The translations under genes were made by a program, and so were the position numbers. Of a stretch of DNA of 64,000 bases, positions 1-11,149 are shown piece by piece. The stretch is from Trachythela sp. YZ-2020. Taxonomy: Eukaryota; Cnidaria; Anthozoa; Malacalcyonacea; Clavulariidae. Within the stretch, counting starts at the first letter, position 1. Each line of letters starts with the position of its first letter. Location of the stretch: positions 1,054,001-1,118,000 of the forward strand of contig JADLSH010000277.1 of the NCBI GenBank assembly GCA_016169945.1, written 5' to 3'. The notes under the pieces were generated by a model that saw only the letters and a program-made list of their open reading frames with translations, searched no databases and was not told where the DNA came from.

Positions 1-2290
1 CTTAACATTGTGAAGGTCGTGAAGTTATTTTAAAGAAATCAAAGTGTCAATTCGTCAAAGGCATAATGCATACCTCGATCGCAAAATGATGATTTTTGGG
101 CATTCATTTGCAGCCAAACTCTGACCTTCTATGTTAAATATTCAATTTATGCAAAGCAATAAATTGCGGTTAATGAAGTAATAATTATAATAATTTATTC
201 AATGTAGCATTAAGGTCTTGCCAGTCTGCCAGCACAATTAGGGCATGCACCAAATGTAGCTCAGTGAAAGCTCAAATTCCTTGATAGAACAAGGCGTTTA
301 TTCTCGTGTTCTGTTAATAAATATAAAATATGACAACAAATTGAACTTTGGCAACTAAGCATGTGAACAACTGATGCAAACTCGGACCTAACCAATCAAA
401 AGCTCTCCTAAAGAGAGCTGTCACCCTTATGCATACAATGGTCCTCTTTGTATTAAAAACATTTGGGTACAGTTTATGCGTCTGCTGCTCATTCGCAAGA
501 TTTCAGTCAGTATCTAAACAATGCTAGTGAAATTTTTAAAAGTTTGTTTCATTTCAAAGCGATGTTAATTCCTGAATTCCACGTCAATCCCTAACTTGCT
601 GCATCATCGTTCCGAACTAAATTATGAACTCCGGTGCATTAGTTGTATGATCTGTATGGTTCACATTAGTGCATGCATTGCGAGAATGAAATAAATACTG
701 GGACTCAGCTAGTTTACACCGCAAAGTTTTGTACTGTAGTGTAAACTTAAAATATTGATATAATGCAAGATCAAAATACAATCTTGAGGCCTGCATAATT
801 TAAACTTGCAGGTTAAAAGTCATTCATGCTTCTCGTTCGGACACTGTTTATCATACTTAGCATGATGCTGTGTAATGTCGATGATGATACTTCATTGATT
901 TGAAAAGATAGCGGACCAATGCGGGGGAGATGCTGGAGGTCTTGGCCCTACTCAGCTTTTCCTGTACTGCGGGTTTTTTCTGGCCTCCCTGATTCTCCAG
1001 CCTTAGCATAAGTGTTGGCATCATGTGCACGGCATTATAATAGTGGCTCTCAGTTTTTTTGATTCCCTCTCGCACTTAGATACGTACGTTTCCTTTTGAG
1101 CATGGAGTAATAACTGATTAAAAATTACTTTCGAAATGGGTCATCGTAATAGCAACCAAGTACATAATTTATGTTCACCGTTTGTTTCGGTCTTTCCACA
1201 GTTTATAATATACAAAAAGAACTCAGACCGGTTTCAGCATGGAAGTCAGATATAAAAATTCTACTGGTCCAAAAGCTAGCAACTGTTTGTACAGCTTAGA
1301 CTTCCAAAACCCATTTCTGTAATTACGCTTTCATCATTTTACTGCTCCCGTGCATTTTTATAAATATGCGTAATTAATACACTCGGCTCCGCTTCCCGTG
1401 GCGGAAATGACAATATGTACTTCGTACATATTGTAATTAATGGCAGGGAAGTGCTGTCCTTTGGGATAACACTTCGCCACGTGAAGTGCATTCTACAGGT
1501 CATTCAGGTCGAAAATGTGACCTAATTACCTGACCTAGAGACTCGATGGGTCAGTCATACATAGTTGAGCACCCTGCACCAATGGTTGGTCACCAGTCCA
1601 AGTAGGACTCAATTTCAACGAGCTGACTGATCTGAATGGGGGTTCGCCTGTTCCCCTGTTATCTAGAGGACCACCTGTTCCTCTAGAAAAACCTACAGTT
1701 TTTGCATGCTCTGTCAGGTCTTCAGAGCTCTTACTGTCTCAGTATAACCAATCGTGGCCTCTAGACCATCAGGCCTCAACCCACTGAACAACATGCACAG
1801 AGCTGGCTCACACCCTCTGCAACCTAGAGGTCCTTCTGTTCCTCTAGTTAACTCTTAGGTTAGCTAGAGCCTCTAGACGGTTCGAGCACTTCCTTGCCCA
1901 AAATATATGCCACAAAATGCGTCTGTTGTGTTCGTTGTCTTGCTAAAGTTGCCTGTTGCCCAAAGTATTTTATGATATATTTCAACATATTAAACTTCAT
2001 TAACCACAATTCGTTTGTAACATATGAAAATATGTGTGTACAAAATACTCTGTGTGTTCATTATTACATTATTCAGACTCTCCTATACAAATCTTTATCC
2101 ATTTTCAAATTGAAAGTGCAATATATCTTCTAGGCAAATTAGAATTAAAATTGAAGCAAACAGGTTTGAGGACTCAAACTTGCAGGGGAAAAGTATCTGA
2201 ATATTTGGATTTCATAAAGTCTTTGTAGCAGACCAAACAAGAGTCTGTACCTGTTAATTTTCCAGCATAGCCGAAAGGATCGTTCCAGTT
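1..2290. other. Non-coding stretch, no gene recognised
   Basis: Only short unconvincing frames occur on either strand. The 1.6-1.9 kb part is rich in the hexamer CTCTAG, as in 'cctctaga' and 'tcctctag' variants, which looks like a diverged local repeat. No RNA gene or transposon end was recognised. Confidence 0.6.
1410..1434. repeat. Perfect 11-bp inverted repeat (hairpin)
   Basis: ACAATATGTAC and its exact complement GTACATATTGT are separated by TTC. It lies in unannotated DNA and no function can be assigned. Confidence 0.7.
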
Positions 2291-2341
2291 ATGCTTGGCA
2301 ACAATAATTTATATTTTAGACTTTTGTGTGTTATTCTATAC

Positions 2342-2542
2342 AAAAAGAGCCTAAAGCGTCTCATCGCACGTCGCGGTCAACCAAGAGTGATACACATAGA
2401 CAACGGGGTAACGTTTGTCAAAACAACAATGTGGTTAGAAGTAGTCAATAAAGATGAGCGGTTACAAAGGTTTTTGGATTACCAGGAAACACAGTGGAAG
2501 TTCAACCTGTCGATAGCTCCTTGGTGGGGTGGGCAATTTTAA
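2342..2542 (+). pseudogene. BEL/Pao-type retrotransposon integrase fragment
   Basis: About 66 residues resemble the end of the integrase core of BEL/Pao LTR retrotransposons. An RRGQP stretch is followed by a degenerate IDNG (normally SDNG, carrying the second catalytic Asp), then a Leu- and Lys-rich linker, then WKFN and APWWGGQF, the signature that closes this core. The frame stops directly after GGQF, and neither the first catalytic Asp nor any reverse transcriptase is seen nearby. It is a short relic, without LTRs in view, next to Penelope-like debris. Family assignment rests on the WxFN...APWWGG pattern. A Gypsy integrase would be the alternative but fits less well. Confidence 0.7.
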
Positions 2543-2649
2543 CGTTTTATCCGGATCTGGAAAATGGTCATGTACAAAACGATAGGTGCGGCGACCCTGA
2601 GTTGAAGTACATTGGATATAATCGCCAAAATCCTAGTCTACTATAAGGC

Positions 2650-2960
2650 ACCGTTTTACGTGCACCTCCTCTCATTTCATCCACTGTACTTCATGCAGCA
2701 ATTGTAGCATGCTCTATATTGGTGAAACTGGAAAATGTTTAGGGACAAGGTTTGGCGAGCATTGTCGTGCTGTCACAGACAGCAAGGCTACACAGCTTGT
2801 TAGTGTTGCCAGACATTTCAACACTGGAAATCACAATATTTCAGATATGAAAATTCGATCTCTGTGTCCCATTCGGGCAGGAATTTTAGCCGCAGAAACA
2901 AGAAATGCGTCTCATTTCTCAACTTTGCACCATTCATCCTCGCGGCCTCAATGAGCTCTT
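2650..2960 (+). pseudogene. Penelope-like element GIY-YIG endonuclease fragment
   Basis: The frame contains LYIGETGKCLGTRFGEH followed by a His/Asn-rich VARHFN...HNISDM segment. This is the GIY-YIG endonuclease module at the C terminus of Penelope-like retroelements, which nicks target DNA. The Tyr of YIG and the downstream Arg/His/Glu positions are visible. The C-terminal 'LxTIHPRGLNE' segment is present but in another frame near 2905-2965, so a frameshift has occurred. No reverse transcriptase part lies upstream; a BEL/Pao scrap does. A second copy sits inverted at 3350-3600. Confidence 0.75.
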
Positions 2961-3188
2961 CTCTTACATTTAATTCCCATCGGTTCATGCTTGCCATCAG
3001 CAGATATCTTCATCTCATACATAGTTCTGTAATTTCTCCTCTTTATGTTTTTTCGCTTTTATTTACATGCTAACATAGTTTGTAATGCGATATATCTGAA
3101 ACGCGCGGTGCCAGTGTAGGTACTGTAGAGTCTAGCGAAGATTCGGCGGTTGAGTAGATCAATCTACCTCAATATACAATAAGAACTT

Positions 3189-3218
3189 CGACGTTTCGAC
3201 CGAAGGCCCTTCGTCTAG
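3189..3218 (-). other. Hammerhead-like motif of a Penelope-type pseudo-LTR (degenerate)
   Basis: On the minus strand the order is AGACGA, a GGGCC/GGTC stem closed by TTC, then CGAAACGTCG. This matches the layout CUGANGA - stem II - GAAA - short stem III - GUC of hammerhead ribozymes reported in Penelope-like elements, but the U4 position is not preserved. The motif recurs inverted at 3696-3725. Activity is doubtful; the link to Penelope elements is supported by the flanking GIY-YIG relics. Confidence 0.35.
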
Positions 3219-3349
3219 AAGTTAGTAACGTGGGTCGAGGGAAACATGTGCTTTTACAGTGAATACAAAACGATCACGTGATAAAAAATACACCAATCAG
3301 ATGGTTTTTACGAAGAAAACAAGAAAAGGAGTAATTACAAAGCTCGTTT

Positions 3350-3600
3350 AACGCTCGTTAATGCCGTGAGGATGAATGGTGCCAAGTTGGGGAATGAGAC
3401 CGGCTATCAATGCTGCCAGAAATATGACACAGAACTCGAATTTTTATATCTGGGACACTGTGATTGTTAGTAGCAATGTTAAAATGGCTGGCAACAGATT
3501 GTTTAGCATCACTGTCTGCGACAACACGACGATGCTGTCCAAACTTTGTCCTTAAAAATCTTCCAATTTCACCAATGCAGAGAATGCCCCGTGAAATACA
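3350..3600 (-). pseudogene. Second Penelope-like GIY-YIG fragment, inverted
   Basis: Read on the minus strand, this is a diverged copy of the endonuclease module: GILCIGEIGRF (YIG changed to CIG), then KFGQHRRVVADSDAKQ and an ASHFN..NHSVPDIKIRVL segment, ending with a frameshifted HPHG-like tail. The Tyr-to-Cys change at the catalytic motif and the shifts mark it as dead. With the plus-strand copy at 2.7 kb it forms an inverted arrangement of Penelope debris. Confidence 0.7.
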
Positions 3601-3695
3601 GTAGATGAGATGAGATTGGTTTATTTTTTATCACGTGATTGCTTTTGTATTCATTATAAAAGCGCATGTTTTTCTCCGACCCACTCTACTACCTT

Positions 3696-3725
3696 CCAGA
3701 CGAAGGGCCTTCGCTCGAAACGTCG
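3696..3725 (+). other. Hammerhead-like motif, second copy
   Basis: Same arrangement as the minus-strand copy: CAGACGA, stem GGGCC-TTCG-CTC, then GAAACGTCG. It is followed by a TTCTTATTGTAT tail shared by all copies. A third, strongly decayed copy lies at 3896-3925, where GAAACG has become AAAACG. Confidence 0.35.
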
Positions 3726-4025
3726 AAGTTCTTATTGTATTTTTCAGGTAGAATGATCCTACTTACCCGCCGAATCAATTTATTTGTAGTTTGGTTCGAT
3801 TAAATCCATCGGATTGGCTTATTATTTACCACGTGATCCCTTTTGTGTTAAATATAAAGCACATGTTTTTTGCCCTGACCCACCCTACTAATTTCAAAAC
3901 GAAGGGCCTTTGCTAAAAACGTTGTTTTTATTGTAATTTTCAGGTAGATTGACCCAAAAGACCGGCAGTACTTAGTTTATGTTGTTTTAGTTAAAGTATT
4001 TAACGCCACTGCTTCACTCCAATTA

Positions 4026-4226
4026 GGCCGTAGGATGAGCATCCAAAAGATGCTTAGAAAACGGATTCCGTTGCACCCCTCGTGGAACTACATAATTTTC
4101 ACATGAATCAATAGATAAAAGCTTACTTTATCAGAATCCGTTGCTCCCCAAGCGAAACAGGTGCACAATTGGGAAAAAAATCCCTCCAAAGTCTGCTATT
4201 TTCGCGCTTCGAAATTTTCGAACCGC
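4026..4226 (+). repeat. Left TIR of element A
   Basis: 201 bp, nearly identical to the reverse complement of 7091-7281. The main difference is an 11-base insertion about 30 bp from the end in this copy. The inner edge is at the GAACCGC block. Confidence 0.85.
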
Positions 4227-4282
4227 GCACAAACACGAACATGCTTCGAAGTGGAAACACGCTTAGTTATGCAAAACAATCA

Positions 4283-5916
4283 ATGGCTGAAGACATTTAT
4301 AAAACTCGAATATCCTCATGTTTCATGCATTTTGATGGCGTTACGGAGCAACTTTGCAAAGTTACACGCCAAAGGCTTAAGAAATTTCTTGAGTGTAGGT
4401 CTAAATGGGCCAAACTTAAATCTCAACAAGCTGAAATAGCTAAGAAATCGTACGAGAACATCGATGACGGATTTGTCAATTCATACATGGAGAAGAACCC
4501 CGACAGCATTAACTTAGAATGGTAACATCATATGAAATGCTGGAAGAGATTTTGTGATGAAGAGAAGATCTGTAGCCAGCAGAGAAAAGAAGAAAAAGGA
4601 AAAGGAACTAGCTCTAAAACTGTAACTTCTACCAAAGAACAGTGGTATAGCCAGACTTGAAGTTTTGGGGGGGCAATGGCCAATGGGGCATATATTGAAC
4701 GCCAATGGCATGAGCCTTTCTAGGGGGGTCCAGGGGCATGCTACCCCGGGAAAATTTGAAATATAGAGTCCCTCAATGGCGATTTCCCGTGTTTCTGGGG
4801 TGAACAGATGAGATTGGTAGTCACATGGGTAGTCATCGTCCCCCCCCTAAATTCTACCCGGATTTCATCTTTTCACAAGAGCTGAGCCCCACTTTTCTAC
4901 GCCACTGCCGAAGAACCACATGTGGAAGTGGAACCAATAGAACCAAGGCGAAAAATTACACGTCAATCAGTCGCAGAAGCTAATAAGACCCTGCCTAAAA
5001 GAAACGAGCATGTACTCCCAGAGATATGTATTATTTGTGGAAGAGACGCCTCTTAGTTCTCACTAGACAAGGTATGGTCATTTTGATAGGTATAATACTA
5101 GCGCAATGTGCACAACATTCTCGGGTTTTGCTTTAAAATATCTTGAATTGTGATCAATTAAGTTTATTTTATAGGGTAAAGTAGTTTCTAATGCTACAAA
5201 CATCCAACCTTGTTATTAGCAGATATTTAGTTTAATAATTTTGTTTCTCACCAGGTAACTAAGAAGAGAAGAAGAACTCCACTCATGTTGGCAGAAACAA
5301 TTCATGCTGGTCTTCTATGTACAGCTACTGAGAGAAAGAATGATGAACGGATACTCGTGCAAATCCGAGGGAGAGACTGTGTAGCACTGGAAGTCCGCTA
5401 TCACAAAGTTTGCTATCACAAAGTTTGCTACTGCAATTATACAAAATTTCTCACCAGAGAGAGACAAAGAAGCAATTGGAGACTGAAAGATCTACATCAG
5501 TGTATGAGAAGTCTTATGATGTCTTCTGTAAGGAAGTAATCGAGACGGAGGTCATCGGAAATAAGCAAATAAAGTATATGAAAGATTTGCTGGAGAAATT
5601 TGTTATCATTGCTAAGGACACCGAGAATGTGGATGCATCTAAATATGGAGCTTTTAATCTCAAGCTACGACTGATGAAAAGTTATCCCCAACTTGTGTTC
5701 TGTGTACCGAAAATGAGAAATGTTAGTGAGATTGTATATGTGGAAAATGTGGATTCTTCTGAATTGGTTGAGGAACAGATGTCAAATAAGTCTGAAAACA
5801 ATGATGAAGACTTTGATGAAGAGAGCCGTACCATTGATGATGATGATGATCTGAATTCCAACACAGAAACGGAGGGAAATTCTAAATCGTTCCTTGTCAT
5901 TCTAGATAGTGGCTAA
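4283..5916 (+). pseudogene. Broken multi-exon gene of element A (Cys/His protein of unknown function)
   Basis: The first frame starts at 4283 (MAEDIYKTRISSCF) and runs through KVTRQRLKKFLECRSKW. A TAA at 4523-4525 cuts it just before HHMKCWKRFCDEEKI, which continues in the same frame. After the MITE at 4640-4907 the frame resumes (EPRRKITRQS...), ending with ICIICGRD, a CxxC pair. An intron seems to run from GTATGG near 5070 to a CACCAG acceptor near 5254. The next exon has YHKVCY twice, from a 15-base tandem duplication at about 5398-5430. The frame then shifts near 5460 into an acidic C-terminal part ending at 5916. The order of a Cys/His-rich N part, CxxC, YHxxCY and FCKEVIE is one I associate with uncharacterised transposon proteins of cnidarians (recollection). 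No DDE catalytic triad is seen. Confidence 0.6.
4640..4907. mobile_element. hAT-type MITE nested in element A (268 bp)
   Basis: Ends are CAGTGGTATAGCCAG and its imperfect complement CTACGCCACTG, the CAGTGGCG-type ends of hAT transposons. Flanks are an 8-bp target duplication with one mismatch: ccaaagaa (4632-4639) and ccgaagaa (4908-4915). Eight base pairs is the hAT hallmark. There is no coding capacity. A related interior sequence (a GGGGGCATGC...GAAATTTAGAGTCCCT block) recurs at 25793-25870. Confidence 0.85.
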
Positions 5917-7030
5917 ATACCAACCTATGTCACAATATATGTAATAGTTCAAATACGAGAAGTAGAACTTTACCAGACAAAAACCAGGACAGCTTATTGT
6001 AGAATACACGCAATCTCGTTTTGAGCGTATACCCTTGGCTAGGATCCAATAAGTGAGATTTTATTGCACTGATGAAAATCTGGGCTCAAGGATGAAAACA
6101 TTTATTTCAATCATAGATAGTTATGATGAAATTATGGATTTTATATTTCCTCCCAATTTATCTTTTCTATGATGAGTTTCGAGTTGGTGTCTGGGACATG
6201 TTTCTTTCACAGTTAAAGGTCCTTCACTGGTGCAGTCCGGCTTCGTCGGTTGGAACAGATGGTTGGAAAAGATGGTTGGAACGAATGGAAAAGTTGGTCC
6301 AAATCCAAGATTGGTATCCATAGAATATACTTAAGCGATGGATGGAACGCACAATTTAAGAAGCGTCAAACATATCTTGCATAGTTATAATACATTAAAG
6401 ATTCAATCAGAGGTTTTCCTAGGAGTTTATATTATCCTTTAAAGCCCAGGACAAACTGGGGAACATTGTTGTGCAAAGATATTTGTCATATTATTTGTCT
6501 TACCAATGTTTTGGTATGTCATATTGTCCTACCAGCATCGGCAAACGGTGAAAGAGTGTTTCATCAAATGTTTCTGAATTTGGTAGGAAATATTTTTGCT
6601 TTCCGGGAAGCAAATTTTGTTTCTGCAATACAGCCAATGTTTCCAGATTTGTGGAGACAGGGAAACATTTGAGCAAACATTGAAAATCACGAATATTTCT
6701 GCGACAATGTTTCTTACGTTTGACCAAGACTTTAGTGTTTAGCGAAATATTTAATTTGTTCCTTGATCGTGTGAATTGTATGTGTATTTATATATTCTCC
6801 GTCCTGTTTGATACAGGTGGTTTTTACCTCACACAAATTTGTATTGAATTAGGATGTTAATAAGTAGAATTAAACGTTAACACGGTATTTTGAAACAATA
6901 GCCAATGAATTGAAGTGATTTAGCGTATGAGCAAGCAAAATGTACAATGTGTTTTAAACAATATTTAATGTGTGTGTATTTATTCGATAATATTACAAGG
7001 TTTGTCTCTATTCCGTGAATTTATTTTGTC
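5917..7030. other. Non-coding 3' half of element A, with an AATGTTTC-rich repeat
   Basis: No gene is recognisable. Between about 6455 and 6720 the string AATGTTTC or its variants recurs many times on both strands (ggaacattg at one end, caatgtttc at the other), suggesting another small nested inverted-repeat element. The exact ends cannot be fixed by eye. Confidence 0.4.
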
Positions 7031-7094
7031 TGCGCGTGCGCAGTGCGAGTTTGACTGACATGCGCATGCGTATTTGGTACCAAAACAATGGCGG
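7031..7094. promoter_or_regulatory. NRF1-type and YY1-type sites at the right end of element A
   Basis: TGCGCGTGCGCAG (7031-7043) and CATGCGCATGCG (7059-7070) match the GCGCATGCGC palindrome bound by NRF1. ACAATGGCGG (7085-7094) resembles the YY1 core. They lie directly inside the right TIR, a plausible place for a transposon promoter. Direction and activity are unknown. Confidence 0.4.
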
Positions 7095-7281
7095 TTCGAA
7101 TATTTCGAAGCGCGAAAATAGCAAACTTTAGAGGGATTTTTTTCGCAATTGTGCACCTGTTTCGCTTGGGGAGCAACTGATTCTGATAAAGTAAGCTTTT
7201 ATCTATTGATTCATGTGAAAATTACGTAGTTCCACGAGGGGTGCAACGGAATTGCATCTTTTGGATGCTCATCCTACGGCC
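7091..7281 (-). repeat. Right TIR of element A
   Basis: 191 bp, the reverse complement of 4026-4226 with few substitutions. It ends ...CTACGGCC followed by TA. Confidence 0.85.
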
Positions 7282-7659
7282 TAAATTATTAAGAACTTAT
7301 TTATATATTTATTTATTTCATTTTGCCTTGACAGTAATAATAAATAACATCAACTAAATATGTACAAATCGTACCATCAAAAATAATACGAGGCAGGATT
7401 AACGTAACAGCTTGTTCCAATTGCCTCAATATGGCGGTGGCTAAATTTGCTCTGTTGCTGTTGGCTTCATTTATAGTCATTTTTCGTTTAAATATTGATA
7501 ACATTTGTTTGAATTACCTAAATTCATACGAGAAAGCAATCAATGTGAATTCTATGAGTTGTTATGGGCGATGGAACTTCAGCAAATCAATAATATTTTT
7601 CGAGACTTGAGCCTATTTCAAATGACGTGTAAAATATTACAAAAAATTGCTCAGAGTTT

Positions 7660-10466
7660 TTCTCCCTGGTAAAAATTCGATTGCTTGGAATGCACCCTAA
7701 TTCTGGACCTGCGAATGGGACTATAAACAGACATACAATCAAATGTTTATATCTCAACGCAAGAAGCATAGTAAATAAAGCCAAAGGACTGCGCTTGCTG
7801 TTGATGTTGAAATGTTCTCGGTTACTGAGACATGGCTAAAGACAGGGATTCTGGATGCAGAATTATTGCCTGGTAACACTTTTACAATTCAGCGCCGGGA
7901 CAGAACTGACCGAACAGGTGGGGGTGTATTGCTTGCTGTCAGAAATTCTATGCAAAGTTTCCGTAGAACCGATCAACAAACAAATTCAGAAATTCTAGAT
8001 CTTGCTCGTGAAATTCGCCCTGAGTCGAAACAAATTTTCTTGCTATTGTGTTCTACAGGCCACAAGACTCAGACCTCAATTATATCAGGGAGTTCATGAA
8101 AAAGGCATTCTTACTCGCTTCCAATGCGTTTGAAAGGTTTATTATATGCGGCGATTTTAATCTTTCCAATGTTGACTGGTCAACAGGTACAGCCCAAAGC
8201 GTCGAGTCTATTTTTAATCATTTCACTAAGACAATACAAGACAATTGTCATTATCAAATGGTCGACTTCTCAACTAGAGGAAAAAACATGTTGGATTTGG
8301 TTCTTACTAGTATGCCGGACAAAATTGTTAACCTACAGGGCTTTGAAGACATACTTGATACGGACCATCTAAAAATTCAAGTTTTACCCAGCCGGAGCAG
8401 AAAGGCAATAAAGTCACAATCAGCAAGCGATTTGGAGAAGTATAAGTTACTAAGAAAGCAGACGAAACAGCTTATCTGCAAGAAGAAGAAAGATCACGCT
8501 ATAAAAATGAAGGAATCTATATTTGAAAACCCGAAACGATTCTGGTCATATGTAAAATTATAAAAAATACTAATCAACAACCTAACTTTTTAAGAGATGG
8601 ACAAAACTTGTTTCAGAGCCGGTTGGAAAAGCCAATCTTCCCAATCACTTTTTCAATTCCATTCAGTTTTTAGTCTTCGCTCCATTGACAGTCCTGATAT
8701 TACTCTTACTGATCGATATGCAAGTAAATCAGATTACTGATATTCAGCTAAACTATCCCGAGGTCGCCGCAGTGCTTCGTTGCTTAGACACAGTACGGCA
8801 AGTGGCCCGGATGGCATTCCCAATAAACGTTTGGTGAATGTCGCAGATGAAATTTTCCCCTCAATTTGTTTAATCTGTCACTCTGACTTGGTATTATGCC
8901 TGAAAATTGGAAACTTGCTAATATTACAGCTGTTTCTAAAAAAGACGACCTAACAATTCCAACAAACTACAGATCAATTTCCTTACAAATACGCTATCTA
9001 AAGTTTTAAAGCGATGTGTATTTAACTACTGTTACGAACATCTACATCCTATGTCCCACCATGCCCCCAACATGGCTTCTTAAAAGTGCGGTCAACTACA
9101 ACACAGCTACTGGTAGTATACCGCAAAATATTGGACTCCATCTCCAGCGGTCGAGAAGTTAATGCAATCTATCTCGACTTTAGCAAATCATTCGATACGG
9201 TGCCACATAGTCTGTTGCTACTTAAACTCGAATCGAATGGTATCTCTGCCTCTATCTTGTCTTGGTTCCGCAGTTATCTTTCGGGAAGACAACAAAGAGT
9301 AGTAATTGATGGTCATTCTTCTTACTGAATTTCTGTCACATCAGGTGTGCCCCAGAGGTCTATCCTTCTGCCCCTTCTCTTTCTGGTATTCATAAACGAT
9401 GTCCCAGTCTGTATGCAACATAATTCATCAATCGCCTTCTACGCAGATGATTCCAAACTATTCCGTCCCATCTACCTACCAAATGATAGTAATCGTCTTC
9501 AGAGATCTTGTCTCTGTCATTGAGGTCAAGACTAGGCAATGTTGTACAACGCAAAAAAATGTAAGGTTGTACATTTTTCTAAGAGGGAAACCGGGTCCCA
9601 TGAAACAGCTAGGACCGGGTCCCATAAAACAGCTAGGATGTACAGTTTAGAGAATCAGCAACTAGAAAGCATCCAAGACGTACTGAACCTTGGAATCACC
9701 GTTACCAATAATTTTTAATGGTCTACACACATTAAAAATATCGTCTCCACAGCAAATAGGACTCTTGGACTTGTCAAAGATTGTGTCGGGACCTCAAAGA
9801 CGTGAATACTAGAAAGACTCTATACTGTACAATGGTCAGACAAAAGCTTGAATACAGTAGTAACCTATGGTCTCCCTATACTTATTAAGCATCGTTTACT
9901 TCTTGAAAATGTACAGCGAAGAGCCACGAGATTTATCTTAAACTATCCTAAAGATATGTCATACACAACGAGGCTTGAGAACCTTCGTCTTCTACCTTTA
10001 GAATTTAGAACAGAAATGTCAGACTTATTACAGACTGATTTACAAGTCCAGAAATGGACTTGTGAGTCTTGATGTAAACAATTACTTAAACACTTTCGTC
10101 TCACACTATCGGACACGGAACTTTCATCTTAAGAATTATAATTTAATTATTAAACACAAACAAGGCAATTTCAGAAAATCCTTTTTTATTAGAGCTGGTG
10201 AACTTTAGAATAACTTGTATCCTAAACTAAAATCTTGCGATTCAATATCTTTATTTAAAGCTAAACTTACTAACTTGTACATATCTAAACTCGCTAACTA
10301 TTCCCTTCCTAATTAACAGTATTATTTTCATGTGATAATTATTTTTATTTATTGTATTGATGTATATTCAAACCCCTGTCAGTCTCAGTATTAGTCTTAT
10401 ATTTCTTTGTTTTGTTTTGTTTTCTTGTATGTAATTGTTGCCAAATTGAATAAACTAAACTAAACT
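7660..10466 (+). pseudogene. Decayed LINE (CR1/Jockey group), endonuclease plus reverse transcriptase
   Basis: The start of the apurinic-type endonuclease reads LNARSIVNKAKG near 7770. It is followed by VTETWLKTG and GGGVLLAVRN (7812-8000), a frameshift near 8050, then IICGDFNLSNVDWS and LDLVLTS up to 8563. The reverse transcriptase follows in pieces: SGPDGIPNKRLVN (about 8800), NYRSIS (8960), YLDFSKSFDTVPHS (9160; conserved Asp), SGVPQ (9340) and FYADDSKLF (about 9440; the YxDD box is intact). Further stops and shifts occur, and there is a 24-base tandem duplication at 9590-9640. A thumb-like remnant lies at 9848-10072. The 3' end is an AATAAAC-type tail near 10450-10466. It is clearly dead. 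Confidence 0.8.
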
Positions 10467-11149
10467 ACTGCGGATCTTTTGTTACAATAATTAATATAAA
10501 TATTAAACGGAAAATCTGATGAATAATTGAACCAATTAACCAATTAAGTCGACCAACAAATAAAATGCTCAATCAATCACTTAGTCAATCAATAGATATG
10601 TCTTATCATTGGCAAAAGCAAAACCGTTCCATGCAATGCAAGAACATGAATATGAATGTACACAAATTTAAATTTACCCACCGTCCAGTTTAAAAATCAT
10701 TTGGAAGATACTTTTCATTTCCAGCGATCTGGAATTACCTAGCGTGGAACAATCCTAGATTTACCAATGTATAACTAACGACTCAGTTGCATGAATTTCA
10801 AAACAACGAGAAATTGTACAGACTACGAGTCCATTACACTTGACACAGGTCGTCTTCCATGTACGTAGGTCGTCAGGGTCGAAAGTTAATACCAGAGCGT
10901 AAAAATAGTAGTTTTTCAGAATGTTCTTGAAAGTAGCGAGAGAAGATGTATCATGGTTATTGGGTTATTTCCTTTGCTAGGGCGTTTCATATCCGTGTTG
11001 ATCTTATCAAGTAAACTTTGCTATATGTTGATGTCCTGCATCGTTGCTCTTCAAAGGTTGTACCGACCATACTTGACGATCTTGTCAGTCTCTCAAAATT
11101 ATTTGCTTTCGGTAAGATGGTATTGTCCAAGTACATAAGTTTAGTACAA
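10467..11149. other. Intergenic, nothing recognised
   Basis: AT-rich DNA without a convincing frame. Short runs such as 'caatcaatca' are the only structure noticed. Confidence 0.5.

Larger units (their letters stand above)
4026..7281. mobile_element. Element A: 3.26-kb TIR DNA transposon, unclassified family
   Basis: Inverted copies of the same ~190-200 bp bound this segment. The termini begin 5'-GGCCGTAGGATGAGC and are flanked by TA on both sides (4024-4025 and 7282-7283), consistent with a TA target-site duplication. Subterminally both ends carry CGTTGCACCCC followed by a GGAACTAC block, also found at the ends of element B (16628-19496), so the two belong to one family. It encodes a decayed protein with Cys/His clusters (4283-5916) that is also partly encoded in B. 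I cannot name the superfamily. A MITE is nested at 4640-4907. Confidence 0.75.

Noticed and set aside
3800..3850. tRNA-like B-box (GGTTCGATT) near 3823
   Set aside because: No A-box at the right distance and no cloverleaf could be drawn.
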